Origin: an uncultured Eubacteriales bacterium
GTDB lineage: Bacteria; Bacillota_A; Clostridia; Oscillospirales; Oscillospiraceae
Assembly (NCBI GenBank): GCA_949739085.1
Contig: CATIYU010000262.1
Coordinates: forward strand, 1 to 16,077
Reading direction: 5' to 3'
DNA: 16,077 nucleotides
A program made the position numbers and the translations under genes. Of the stretch, positions 6,376 to 14,202 are shown in pieces (position 1 is the stretch's first letter; each line of letters starts with the position of its first letter). The notes below the pieces were generated by a model. The model was not told the DNA's origin, did no database searches, and saw nothing but the letters and a program-made list of their open reading frames with translations.

Positions 6376-8481
6376 ATGCGTTTTTCTAAAGCGGTGGTTA
6401 AGTACCGTGTACCCATTTTACTGGCCGCCCTGCTGCTGATGGTCCCCGCGGCCCTGGGAATGGCGGGGACCCGCATCAACTACGACATGCTGGACTATCT
6501 GCCGGAGGACATGGACACGGTGGCGGGGCAGAACGAGCTGCTGGAGGAGTTCAACAAGGGCGCTCTCTCCTTCCTCATCCTGGAGGACATGTCCGGCAGG
6601 GATGTGGTGGCGCTGAAGGAGCGGATTGAGGCCGTGGAGCACGTGGAGACCGTGCTGTGGTATGACTCCCTGGCGGACCTGTCCGTCCCCATGGAGCTGC
6701 TGCCGGAGGAGGTGTTCCGGGCGTTCAATACAGAGCGCTCCACCATGATGGCGGTGTTCTTCGATACCTCCACCTCCTCGGACCTGACCATGGACGCCAT
6801 CCGGGAGATCCGCTCCGTCGCCGGCCGGCAGTGCTTTGTCTCAGGCATGAGCGCCCTGGTGACAGATTTAAAGGACCTGTGCGAACAGGAGGAACCCATC
6901 TATGTGGGCATCGCCGTGGCGCTGGCCTGCGGGACCATGCTCCTGCTCCTGGACAGCTGGCTGGCCCCCTTCGTGTTCCTGGCCAGCATCGGCATGATGA
7001 TTCTCCTGAATCTGGGGTCCAACTACTTCATGGGGGAGATCTCCTACATCACCAAGGCACTCTCGGCGGTATTGCAGCTGGCGGTGACCATGGACTACTC
7101 CATTTTTCTCTGGAACAGCTACAACGAGCAGCGGCGGCTGCGGGAGGATACTGCCGCCGCCATGGAGGAGGCCATCCGGGCCACCCTTACCAGCGTGGTG
7201 GGCAGCTCCATCACCACGGTGGCCGGGTTCATCGCTCTCTGCTTTATGTCCTTCACCATGGGCCGGGATCTGGGAATTGTTATGGCCAAGGGCGTGCTGC
7301 TGGGGGTGGCAGGGTGCGTAACCGTGCTTCCCGCCATGATTCTGGTGTTCGACGGGCCCCTGCAAAGGACACGTCACCGCTCGCTGATTCCCCATACGGA
7401 CGGTTTGGCACGGGGGATTGTGAAATTCTTCCCCGTGTGCCTGGTCCTCTTCGCGGCGGTGATTCCCCCGGCGCTGCTGGGGTACCAGAGGACCAACAGC
7501 GAGGTCTACTACGACATGGGCCAGTGCCTTCCGGAGGACATGGAGTACGTCATTGCCAACGAGAAGCTCAGCGATGAGTTCGGCATCGCGTCCACCCACA
7601 TGCTCCTGGTGGACGCGGGCCTCCCTGCCAAGGATGTGCGGGCCATGGTCCGGGAGATGGAGCGGGTGGAGGGCGTGAAATACGTGCTGGGGATGGAATC
7701 GGTGCTCGGCCCCCGGGTGCCGGAGGAGGTTCTGCCGGAGTCCGCCGCGTCCCTGCTGAAAAGCGGCAAGTGGGAGCTCCTGCTTATTAACTCAGAATAC
7801 AAGGTGGCCGGGGAGGAAGTCAACCGCCAGCTCGACAGCCTCAACGCCATCCTGAAGAAGTACGACCCGAGCGGAATGCTTATCGGAGAGGCCCCCTGCA
7901 TGAAGGACATGATCGAGACCACGGACCGGGACTTCCAGGTGGTCAACGCGGTGTCAATCATCGCCATCTTCGTCATCATCGCTCTGGTAGAGAAGAGCCT
8001 GAGCCTGCCGTTCATCCTCATCGCGGTCATTGAGGCGGCCATCTTCGTGAACCTGGGCCTGCCCCACTATCTGGGCCAGAGCCTGCCCTTCATCGCCCCC
8101 ATCTGCATCAGCACCATCCAGCTGGGGGCCACGGTGGACTACGCCATCCTGATGACCACTCGCTACAAGACGGAGCGGACAGGGGGTGCGGACAAGAGGC
8201 GCGCCGCCGGCACGGCCCTCACCTTCTCCATTCCATCTATCCTGGTCTCCGGACTGGGGCTCTTCGCCGCCACCTTCGGCGTGGCGCTGTACTCGGAAAT
8301 TGACATCATCAGCTCTATGTGTATGCTCATGGCCCGGGGCGCGGTGGTCAGCATGGCCTCGGTCATCTTCATCCTGCCCGCGCTGCTGCTGCTCTGCGAC
8401 AAGCTGGTGTGCGCCACCACCTGCGGCATGAAAAACGCGGCCCAATACAATATTTCTCATCAGGAGGTCTATGTAAAATGA
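6376..8481 (+). CDS. MMPL/RND-superfamily exporter
   Basis: A 701-residue proton-driven exporter of the MMPL type, two similar halves with 12 predicted TM helices: TM1 at 12-30, an outer loop domain at about 33-172, TM2-6 at 174-325, TM7 at 346-370, a second outer domain at about 371-520, and TM8-12 at 522-690. Each half carries the Asp-Tyr pair of the family's proton relay: D240-Y241 (AVTMDYSIFLW) and D588-Y589 (GATVDYAILM). Both outer domains open with a similar stretch (YDMLDYLPEDM and YDMGQCLPEDM), a trace of internal duplication. The substrate cannot be read from sequence; lipids, peptides or hydrophobic drugs are known for relatives. Start 6376 has AGGAAG 9 bases upstream; Met 6349 overlaps the previous gene and has no ribosome site. 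It overlaps the next gene by ATGA. Confidence 0.93.
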   Translation: MRFSKAVVKYRVPILLAALLLMVPAALGMAGTRINYDMLDYLPEDMDTVAGQNELLEEFNKGALSFLILEDMSGRDVVALKERIEAVEHVETVLWYDSLADLSVPMELLPEEVFRAFNTERSTMMAVFFDTSTSSDLTMDAIREIRSVAGRQCFVSGMSALVTDLKDLCEQEEPIYVGIAVALACGTMLLLLDSWLAPFVFLASIGMMILLNLGSNYFMGEISYITKALSAVLQLAVTMDYSIFLWNSYNEQRRLREDTAAAMEEAIRATLTSVVGSSITTVAGFIALCFMSFTMGRDLGIVMAKGVLLGVAGCVTVLPAMILVFDGPLQRTRHRSLIPHTDGLARGIVKFFPVCLVLFAAVIPPALLGYQRTNSEVYYDMGQCLPEDMEYVIANEKLSDEFGIASTHMLLVDAGLPAKDVRAMVREMERVEGVKYVLGMESVLGPRVPEEVLPESAASLLKSGKWELLLINSEYKVAGEEVNRQLDSLNAILKKYDPSGMLIGEAPCMKDMIETTDRDFQVVNAVSIIAIFVIIALVEKSLSLPFILIAVIEAAIFVNLGLPHYLGQSLPFIAPICISTIQLGATVDYAILMTTRYKTERTGGADKRRAAGTALTFSIPSILVSGLGLFAATFGVALYSEIDIISSMCMLMARGAVVSMASVIFILPALLLLCDKLVCATTCGMKNAAQYNISHQEVYVK

Positions 8482-10169
8482 AACAGTCCGTAGTGAAGAT
8501 CACGTCCCTGGGTCTGTGCGCCGCCCTGGCGCTGGGCGGCGTAGGGGTGTACGCGGCAGGTCCCGCCGGAGTTCCGGCAGAGCCCCGCACGCTCTCCGTC
8601 CCGGTGAAAGCCGCGGAGGCCGCAGACGCCGTGAAGGACGAGACGGTGTACGTTCTGGCGGGGCCCAGCGGCGAGGTACAGAAGGTCATTGTCAGCGACT
8701 GGCTGAAAAATCCCACCGGCAGCGCGGCCCTCCGGGACCCCTTCCCGGCGGAGAATGTGGAGAACATCAAGGGCAGCGAGAGCTGTACCAGGGAGGGCGG
8801 CGCACTGGTCTGGGACGCCCAGGGCGGCGACATCTACTGCCAGGGCACGACTGGGAAGGAGCTGCCGGTGGAGCTGCGGGTGAGCTACCTGCTGGACGGC
8901 CAGCCCATCTCCCCCCAGGAGCTGGCGGGGAGGAGCGGCCGGGTGGTCATCCGGTTCGACTATGCCAACAGGCAGTATGAGGAGGTGGAGATCAACGGCA
9001 AAACGGAAAAAATCTTCGTGCCCTTCGCCATGCTTACCGGAATGCTGCTGGATAACGACGTCTTTACCAACGTGGAGGTCTCCAGCGGGAGGCTCTACAG
9101 CGACGGAGACCGCACGGCGGTGGTTGGCCTCGCCTTCCCCGGCCTGGGGGAGAGCCTGGACGTGGACCCGGAGAAGCTGGAGATTCCGGACTATGTGGAG
9201 GTCACGGCGGACGTGGAGAACTTTGCGCTTGCCAATACCATTACCATCGCCTCCAGCGAGGTGTTCAGCCAGCTGGATATGGGGAAGCTGGAGGGTGCGG
9301 AGGATCTGGAGAGCTCCCTGGACCGCCTTACGGACGCCATGGACCAGCTCGCGGAGGGATCTTCCCAGCTCTCCAGCGGCCTCGCGGAGCTACTGGAGAA
9401 GTCCGGAACCTTGACGGGCGGCATCGACCGGTTGGCGGCGGGAGCGGCGGCTCTGGAGCAGGGGGCCGGTGCGCTGCAAACCGGCGCGGACCAGCTGTAC
9501 TCCGGCGCGCTCCAGCTCCAGACGGGCCTGGAGGCCCTCTCCGCCAATAACGCCCAGCTTCAGGGCGGGGCCCGGCAGGTGTTTGAAACCCTTCTGGCTT
9601 CCGCCAGCGGACAGCTGGCCGCCGCCGGGTTGGAGCTCCCTGCCCTGACGGTGGAGAACTACGGCGAGGTGCTCGGCGGCGTCATCGCCGCCATGCCCCA
9701 GGGCGCGGAGCCTGTGGCGGCGCTGAAAGCCTCCCTGGACAGCTACAACGCCTTCTACCAGGGCCTCCTGGCCTACACGGCGGGCGTGGCGGACGCGGCG
9801 GACGGCTCCCGGACCCTGACAACCGGCGCCGCCGGTCTGGCGGAGGGCGCGGGCCAGCTCTGCGCCGGGGCCGGGCAGGCCGTCCAGGGGACCCAGGCTC
9901 TACAGGCGGGAATGCCCGCCCTGGTGGACGGCATTACCCAGCTGCGGGACGGGGCCGGGGAGCTCTCCAGCGGTCTGGAGGAATGCAACGAGCAGGGAAT
10001 CCGGAAGCTGGCGGACGCGGTGAACGGCGGCCTGGCCGGGCTGCTGGACCGGCTGGAGGCGGTCTCCGGCGTGGCGAAGCGGTACCAGTCCTTCACCGGC
10101 GCGGCTGGGGACATGGACAGCCAGGTGAAATTTATCTACCGCACAGACGCCATTGAGACGGCGGAGTAA
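8478..10169 (+). CDS. Exported Leu-x-x-Gly heptad-repeat protein (YhgE/Pip-like, no membrane anchor)
   Basis: A 563-residue exported protein. Residues 1-26 are a signal peptide (MKQSVVKITSLGL...GVGVYA, likely cut near A26-A27). A conserved domain follows, with the stretch ISPQELAGRSGRVVIRFDY near 143-161 that is typical of proteins beside Gram-positive MMPL exporters. Two blocks of heptads with L-x-x-G (LAEG, LSSG, LTGG, LAAG, LEQG, LQTG, LYSG and so on) span about 285-360 and 441-510, separated by about 80 residues without the motif. YhgE/Pip relatives carry such heptads but end in TM helices; here there is no C-terminal TM segment. A role as an extracytoplasmic partner of the exporter is inferred from the ATGA overlap (8478-8481) and shared transcript. 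CAGGAGG at 8461-8467, inside the MMPL gene, is the ribosome site. Confidence 0.88.
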   Translation: MKQSVVKITSLGLCAALALGGVGVYAAGPAGVPAEPRTLSVPVKAAEAADAVKDETVYVLAGPSGEVQKVIVSDWLKNPTGSAALRDPFPAENVENIKGSESCTREGGALVWDAQGGDIYCQGTTGKELPVELRVSYLLDGQPISPQELAGRSGRVVIRFDYANRQYEEVEINGKTEKIFVPFAMLTGMLLDNDVFTNVEVSSGRLYSDGDRTAVVGLAFPGLGESLDVDPEKLEIPDYVEVTADVENFALANTITIASSEVFSQLDMGKLEGAEDLESSLDRLTDAMDQLAEGSSQLSSGLAELLEKSGTLTGGIDRLAAGAAALEQGAGALQTGADQLYSGALQLQTGLEALSANNAQLQGGARQVFETLLASASGQLAAAGLELPALTVENYGEVLGGVIAAMPQGAEPVAALKASLDSYNAFYQGLLAYTAGVADAADGSRTLTTGAAGLAEGAGQLCAGAGQAVQGTQALQAGMPALVDGITQLRDGAGELSSGLEECNEQGIRKLADAVNGGLAGLLDRLEAVSGVAKRYQSFTGAAGDMDSQVKFIYRTDAIETAE

Positions 10170-10181
10170 TACCGGACTGCG

Positions 10182-10222
10182 GGCCGGGAATCTTACAGAG
10201 GTGTAAGGTTCCCGGCCTTTTT
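10182..10222 (+). terminator. Strong terminator of the export operon
   Basis: A 16-bp stem (10182-10197 pairs with 10202-10217, one G-T wobble), a GAGG loop, then TTTTT (10218-10222). It is the best terminator in the window. Confidence 0.93.
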
Positions 10223-10236
10223 GTAAGCTAAAACAA

Positions 10237-10265
10237 TGGAACGGCGGGGGAGAATGGGCTATAAT
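10237..10265 (+). promoter_or_regulatory. Promoter of the BceAB-type operon
   Basis: A perfect TATAAT (10260-10265). The -35 at 17 bases (TGGAAC, 10237-10242) is weak, which would fit a promoter that needs an activator such as a BceR-type response regulator; I see no clear direct operator repeat. Confidence 0.55.
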
Positions 10266-10299
10266 AGGACCTGCAAAACAACCCAAGGAGGAATTTGAT

Positions 10300-11067
10300 A
10301 TGCCAATCCTGCAAGTCAGCGACTTGAAGAAGATCTATACCACCCGCTTCGGCGGGCAGCAGGTCCAGGCCCTCACCAGCGTCAATTTCTCGGTGGAGCC
10401 GGGGGAGTATGTGGCCATCATGGGCGAGAGCGGCAGCGGCAAGACCACGCTTCTGAACATCCTCGCCGCCCTGGATAAGCCCACCAGCGGCGAGGTGCTG
10501 CTGGACGGCAAGGACATTGTCACCATCCGGGAGCGGGACATCGCCGCCTTCCGCCGGGACCACCTGGGGTTCGTCTTCCAGGACTTCAACCTCCTGGACA
10601 CCTTCTCCATCCAGGATAACATCCTCCTGCCTCTGGTGCTGGCGGGGAAGCGGTACCCGGAGATGGAGAAGCGGCTTCTGCCCCTGGCCCGGCGGCTGGG
10701 TATTGATACGCTGCTGAAGAAGTCCCCCTCCGAGGTCTCCGGCGGGCAGAAGCAGCGCACGGCGGTGGCCCGGGCCCTCATCACGGGGCCCCGGATCGTC
10801 CTGGCTGACGAGCCCACCGGCGCGCTGGACAGCAAGGCCACCGACAGCCTCCTGCACCTCTTCGACCAGGTGAACGCCGAGGGACAGACCATCCTCATGG
10901 TCACCCACTCCACCAAGGCCGCCAGCCACGCCAAGCGGGTGCTCTTCATCCGGGACGGCGAGGTGTTCCACCAGATCTACAGGGGGGTGAGCTCCGCGGA
11001 GGAGATGTACCAGAAGATCTCCGACACCCTGACCCTGCTGGCCGCCGGAGGTGAGAGCGATGCGTAA
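10300..11067 (+). CDS. bceA: BceA-type ABC transporter ATPase
   Basis: A 255-residue nucleotide-binding subunit that powers a BceAB-type transporter for antimicrobial peptide defence. Walker A is GESGSGKT (42-49), the Q-loop is Q94 (FVFQDFNLL), the signature is VSGGQKQR (146-153), Walker B is IVLADE (166-171) and the H-loop is H203 (VTHST). FQDFNLLDT and ADEPTGALDS are hallmarks of the MacB/BceA branch of ATPases. AAGGAGG at 10285-10291 with an 8-base gap fixes the start. The gene overlaps the permease gene by 8 bases, which couples their translation. The symbol is by family type; which peptide it handles is unknown, and other BceA-like names (VraD, YxdL) would fit equally. Confidence 0.92.
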   Translation: MPILQVSDLKKIYTTRFGGQQVQALTSVNFSVEPGEYVAIMGESGSGKTTLLNILAALDKPTSGEVLLDGKDIVTIRERDIAAFRRDHLGFVFQDFNLLDTFSIQDNILLPLVLAGKRYPEMEKRLLPLARRLGIDTLLKKSPSEVSGGQKQRTAVARALITGPRIVLADEPTGALDSKATDSLLHLFDQVNAEGQTILMVTHSTKAASHAKRVLFIRDGEVFHQIYRGVSSAEEMYQKISDTLTLLAAGGESDA

Positions 11068-13126
11068 CGCCAATCTCTTCCCCAGGCTGGCCCTCCAGAG
11101 CATCCGGAACAACCGGCGGTTCTACCTGCCCTACATTCTGGCTCTGCTGGGGGACGTGGCCGCTATCTATATCATGTCCGCCCTGGTGAACGACCCCGGC
11201 GTAAAGGACATGACCCCTGGGCGGCCCAACGGATATATGTATGTGAAGACTTTTATGGGCATCGGCCTCTTTATCGCCTTCTTTTTCTCCTCCATTTTCG
11301 CCGTCTATATCAACGGCTTCCTCATGAAGCAGCGGAAAAAGGAGCTGGGCATCTACAACATTCTGGGCATGGGCAAGGGGCATATCGCCCTGGTGCTGGT
11401 GTTTGAGACGCTGTATACCGGCGTTCTGGGCATTCTGGGCGGACTCTTGACGGGGCTGGCTCTCCACAAACTGGTGAGCCTGATCCTCCACAAGCTCATC
11501 GGCCTCCCCGCTCCCTTCGGGTTCTACATCTCCTGGGCGGGCATGGCGGGAACAGCCATCCTCTTTGCCGCGCTGCTGGTGTTCACGCTGCTGATGAACC
11601 TGAACAAGGTCCGGGTATCCAAGCCCGTTGAGTTGCTCCGCGGCGGCAGCGTGGGGGAGCGGGAGCCCAAGACCCGCTGGCTCATGACCCTGCTGGGCGT
11701 GGCTACGCTGGGCTACGGCTACTATATCGCTGTCACCACCCGGACCGGCATGGACGCCATTGTGCTCTATTTCCTGGCGGTGTTCCTGGTCATCGTGGGC
11801 ACCTACTGCCTCTTTACCGCCGTGAGCATCTTTGTTCTGAAGGCCCTGCGGAAAAACAAGACATTTTACTACAAAACCAGCCATTTCATCGGCGTATCCG
11901 GGATGCTCTACCGGATGAAGCAGAATGCGGTGGGCCTGGCCAACATCTGCATCCTCTGCACCATGGTGATGGTGATGCTCTCCGGCACCCTCTCGCTGTA
12001 CTTGGGCACGGCGGATGTGGCGAAGGAGCTGTACCCGGGGGACGTCAACATGGAGGTCCGTTATTTCCCCCAGCCGGTGGAGGGGGAGAAGGACTGGTCC
12101 CCCTTTGACCCAGACGCCATGCTGGCGGCCAACGTGGGCTTTATTGAGGGCCAGGGGGTCCGGGTGGAGAACGTGCGCACCAGCTACAGCCTGAGCTTTG
12201 GCACAGGGATAATCTCCGACGGGGTGTATACCACGGATAGATTCAATGAGGCGGCCAAAGAGATCGCTCTGGTGACCGTCATCACCGAGGCCGACTATAC
12301 CGCCGCCACTGGGGAGACGCTGAATCTTGGGCCTGACGAGGTGGCCGCCTACAACGTGAAGGGCGATACGCTGGCCATCCGCTGGACGGTGGCGGACGAG
12401 GGCTGGGAGCTGGGGGAATCCAATTTCCGTATTGTAAAGACGCTGAGAGATAATCCCCATTTCAACCCCGACATCACCCGGCTGGTGACAGTGGTGGTCG
12501 CGGACGGCACCGTCATAAACGATCTTTGGGCCAAGCAGGCGGAGGCGTATCCGGAGGACTGGTCCGAAATGGTGTGGACAGCGCATATGGACGTGGACTG
12601 CGATGAGGCGGCGCTCTCGGAACTCCAGTCCCGCTACTGGGACGCGGTGGAGACCAGCGGCTTCTACGAGGGGACCGGCAAGTGGCTGTACTGCAACTGG
12701 GAGCTGCGCAGCGACGGCGCGGCCGACGCCTACGGCCTGGCGGGGGGCTTCCTGTTCCTGGGCATCTTCCTGGGATTCATCCTCCTGGTGGCCACGGTAC
12801 TGATGATCTACTACAAGCAGATCTCCGAGGGCTACGAGGACAAAAACCGGTATGAGATTATGCAGAAGGTGGGCCTCAGCCGGGACGAGGTGAAGCGGAG
12901 TATCCACAGCCAGATTCTGATGGTATTTTTCCTGCCCATCCTGGTGGCGGCTATCCACATCGTCTTTGATTTCAACATGGTGGAGAAGCTGCTGACCATG
13001 TTCTATATCCACAATACCGCCCTGACCGCCCTCTGCACGGCGGGTACGGTGTTGGTGTTCTTCCTGGCCTACGGCGCGGTGTACCTGCTGACTGCCCGGA
13101 CGTACTACAAAATTGTTGAGAGGTGA
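11060..13126 (+). CDS. bceB: BceB-type ABC permease (FtsX-like, 10 TM)
   Basis: A 688-residue membrane subunit. Ten hydrophobic helices are visible: TM1 near 20-42, TM2 about 55-82, then TM3 and TM4 before a loop with VRVSKPVELLRG, TM5, TM6, TM7 near 293-315, a large outer domain of roughly 240 residues (about 318-556), then TM8-TM10 to the end. This 7 + domain + 3 plan is the BceB signature; the outer domain is the part that senses peptide-lipid complexes in known members. ATG 11060 is preceded by GGAGG at 11047-11051; an in-frame GTG at 11051 lies on that site. It shares its transcript with the ATPase upstream and is followed 5 bases later by a very small membrane gene. A cognate BceRS pair is not in the window. 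Confidence 0.92.
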   Translation: MRNANLFPRLALQSIRNNRRFYLPYILALLGDVAAIYIMSALVNDPGVKDMTPGRPNGYMYVKTFMGIGLFIAFFFSSIFAVYINGFLMKQRKKELGIYNILGMGKGHIALVLVFETLYTGVLGILGGLLTGLALHKLVSLILHKLIGLPAPFGFYISWAGMAGTAILFAALLVFTLLMNLNKVRVSKPVELLRGGSVGEREPKTRWLMTLLGVATLGYGYYIAVTTRTGMDAIVLYFLAVFLVIVGTYCLFTAVSIFVLKALRKNKTFYYKTSHFIGVSGMLYRMKQNAVGLANICILCTMVMVMLSGTLSLYLGTADVAKELYPGDVNMEVRYFPQPVEGEKDWSPFDPDAMLAANVGFIEGQGVRVENVRTSYSLSFGTGIISDGVYTTDRFNEAAKEIALVTVITEADYTAATGETLNLGPDEVAAYNVKGDTLAIRWTVADEGWELGESNFRIVKTLRDNPHFNPDITRLVTVVVADGTVINDLWAKQAEAYPEDWSEMVWTAHMDVDCDEAALSELQSRYWDAVETSGFYEGTGKWLYCNWELRSDGAADAYGLAGGFLFLGIFLGFILLVATVLMIYYKQISEGYEDKNRYEIMQKVGLSRDEVKRSIHSQILMVFFLPILVAAIHIVFDFNMVEKLLTMFYIHNTALTALCTAGTVLVFFLAYGAVYLLTARTYYKIVER

Positions 13127-13131
13127 TAGAG

Positions 13132-13218
13132 ATGAAGAAATGGGCTGTTGTTCTCCTCATTGGCGGAGCGCTGTGGTGCTGGGTCCGCCATGGGCGCAAG
13201 GTATGGCAGGAGGCGTGA
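13132..13218 (+). CDS. 28-residue single-TM small protein coupled to the BceAB operon
   Basis: A short open frame starting 5 bases after the bceB stop: Met-Lys-Lys-Trp, then a hydrophobic core (AVVLLIGGALWCW, about residues 5-17), then a basic tail (VRHGRKVWQEA). It reads as one membrane helix with the basic tail. A GAGAGGTGATAG stretch ending 1 base before ATG 13132 supplies AGGTGA as a ribosome site and overlaps the bceB stop, so translation is likely coupled. I recognise no family. In Staphylococcus aureus the BceAB-type VraDE works with a small membrane protein, VraH; an analogous role is a guess from position. At this length a chance frame cannot be excluded. Confidence 0.55.
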   Translation: MKKWAVVLLIGGALWCWVRHGRKVWQEA

Positions 13219-13290
13219 GCAAGGGGGGGTTCTGACGGTACCAGCGAGAAAAGTATGCAGACAGTCTAACGGACAGAAAGGAGTACCGGT

Positions 13291-13524
13291 ATGGATAGAG
13301 TGGACGCCGCTCTGGTGTTAGGAATGCTGTGCCTGACTGCGGGCACGCTGATGGTGGGATTCAGCCGGCCGCTGTGGTGGATGCTCCACCAGCGGGGGCC
13401 CAACGGACGCCGGGAAGCGCCCCGGCGGTACGAGTGGTATCTGCGGATTCCGGGCATTGGACTGCTGGCTGCGGCCGTGTGGATCATCGTCATGAGCGTG
13501 ACAAATTCGTTCCTCTTTCAATAG
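13291..13524 (+). CDS. Unknown small protein with two TM helices
   Basis: A 77-residue protein that I cannot assign to a family. Helix 1 is about residues 7-24 (ALVLGMLCLTAGTLMVGF), then a basic loop (HQRGPNGRREAPRRYEWY) that is probably cytosolic by the positive-inside rule, then helix 2 at about 52-70 (IPGIGLLAAAVWIIVMSV). Both ends would then lie outside. AAAGGAG at 13277-13283 with a 7-base gap supports the start. It lies 72 bases after the 28-residue gene with no terminator seen between, so it may belong to the BceAB transcript. A hairpin follows the stop. Confidence 0.7.
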   Translation: MDRVDAALVLGMLCLTAGTLMVGFSRPLWWMLHQRGPNGRREAPRRYEWYLRIPGIGLLAAAVWIIVMSVTNSFLFQ

Positions 13525-13530
13525 GGGCAG

Positions 13531-13562
13531 GGCCGCCGGGGGAGACTCCGGCGGCCTTGACT
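13531..13562 (+). terminator. Hairpin terminator after the 77-residue gene, overlapping a promoter
   Basis: GGCCGCCGG (13531-13539) pairs perfectly with CCGGCGGCC (13548-13556) around an 8-base loop, followed by TTGACTATT rather than a clean T tract. Termination may be partial. The TTGACT after the stem doubles as the -35 box of the next gene. Confidence 0.6.
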
Positions 13563-13584
13563 ATTCCCGGGGAAGGGATATAAT
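13557..13584 (+). promoter_or_regulatory. Sigma-A promoter of the isochorismatase-like gene
   Basis: TTGACT (13557-13562), a 16-base spacer, TATAAT (13579-13584). It is the closest match to consensus in the window and predicts a leader of about 36 bases. Confidence 0.82.
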
Positions 13585-13626
13585 GGAGCCCAGTACCCCA
13601 TAAAAATGGTGTAGGAGGTTTTACTT

Positions 13627-14202
13627 ATGAAACAGGCGCTGCTCATTATTGACATGCAGAACGGCTTTCTCAACCCGGAGTCCCCTCTGTGCATCCGGGA
13701 CGCCCGGGCCACCGTCCCGGCCTGCGCGGCGGTGATCGATGGGTTTCGCCGGGCCAAGGCGCCGGTGGTGTTTATCAACCGGGCCTACCGGGCGGACGGT
13801 AGCGACGTGGAGCACACCCGCCGCCGGGTCTGGGAGGAGGGGGGCAGGCCCCTGACCCCTGGGAGTACCGGTCTTCTCTCCGTGGAGAACCCGGCGGAGT
13901 TCGGCAGGGCGGACGGGGACTATGAGATCATCAAGCCCCGGTATTCCGCCTTCTTCCAGACGCCCCTGGACCTGCTGCTGCGGCGGCTGGGGGTGGATAC
14001 GGTGGTCCTCACCGGCACCACCACCCCCAACTGCATCCGCACCACCTGTTACGATGCCATTTCCCTGGACTACCGGGTGGTGGTGTTGGAGGACTGCTGC
14101 TCCTCCAACACAAAAGAAATCCAGCAGGCGAACCTGCTGGATATGAAAAACGTGGGCGCGGAGATCCGCTCCTCGGCGGCGTTTTTGGCGTCGCTTATGT
14201 AG
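13627..14202 (+). CDS. Isochorismatase-family cysteine hydrolase
   Basis: A 191-residue cytosolic hydrolase of the isochorismatase/nicotinamidase superfamily. The catalytic triad is visible: D9 (LLIIDMQNGF), K103 (EIIKPRYSAFF) and C136 (TTTPNCIRTT), with the usual VVLTG strand just before the cysteine loop. Members split amides or enol ethers (nicotinamide, N-carbamoyl compounds, isochorismate); the substrate cannot be fixed here. The second Cys near the end of a helix (C141, TTCYDA) is a common family feature. TAGGAGG at 13612-13618 with a gap of 8 supports the start. It has its own promoter. Its last 8 bases overlap the 3' end of the minus-strand kinase gene, so no terminator lies between the two converging genes. 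Confidence 0.9.
   Translation: MKQALLIIDMQNGFLNPESPLCIRDARATVPACAAVIDGFRRAKAPVVFINRAYRADGSDVEHTRRRVWEEGGRPLTPGSTGLLSVENPAEFGRADGDYEIIKPRYSAFFQTPLDLLLRRLGVDTVVLTGTTTPNCIRTTCYDAISLDYRVVVLEDCCSSNTKEIQQANLLDMKNVGAEIRSSAAFLASLM

Noticed and set aside
10946..13012. A 688-codon open frame on the minus strand across nearly all of bceB
   Set aside because: It lies wholly over a well-supported 10-TM permease, its product is His/Gln/Asp-rich without any motif, and it lacks a fitting promoter or ribosome site. GC-rich coding DNA often leaves such antisense frames open.
13230..13259. Possible promoter for the 77-residue gene (TTCTGA, 18 bases, TATGCA)
   Set aside because: Both boxes match the consensus poorly; the gene can be served by read-through from the BceAB transcript.
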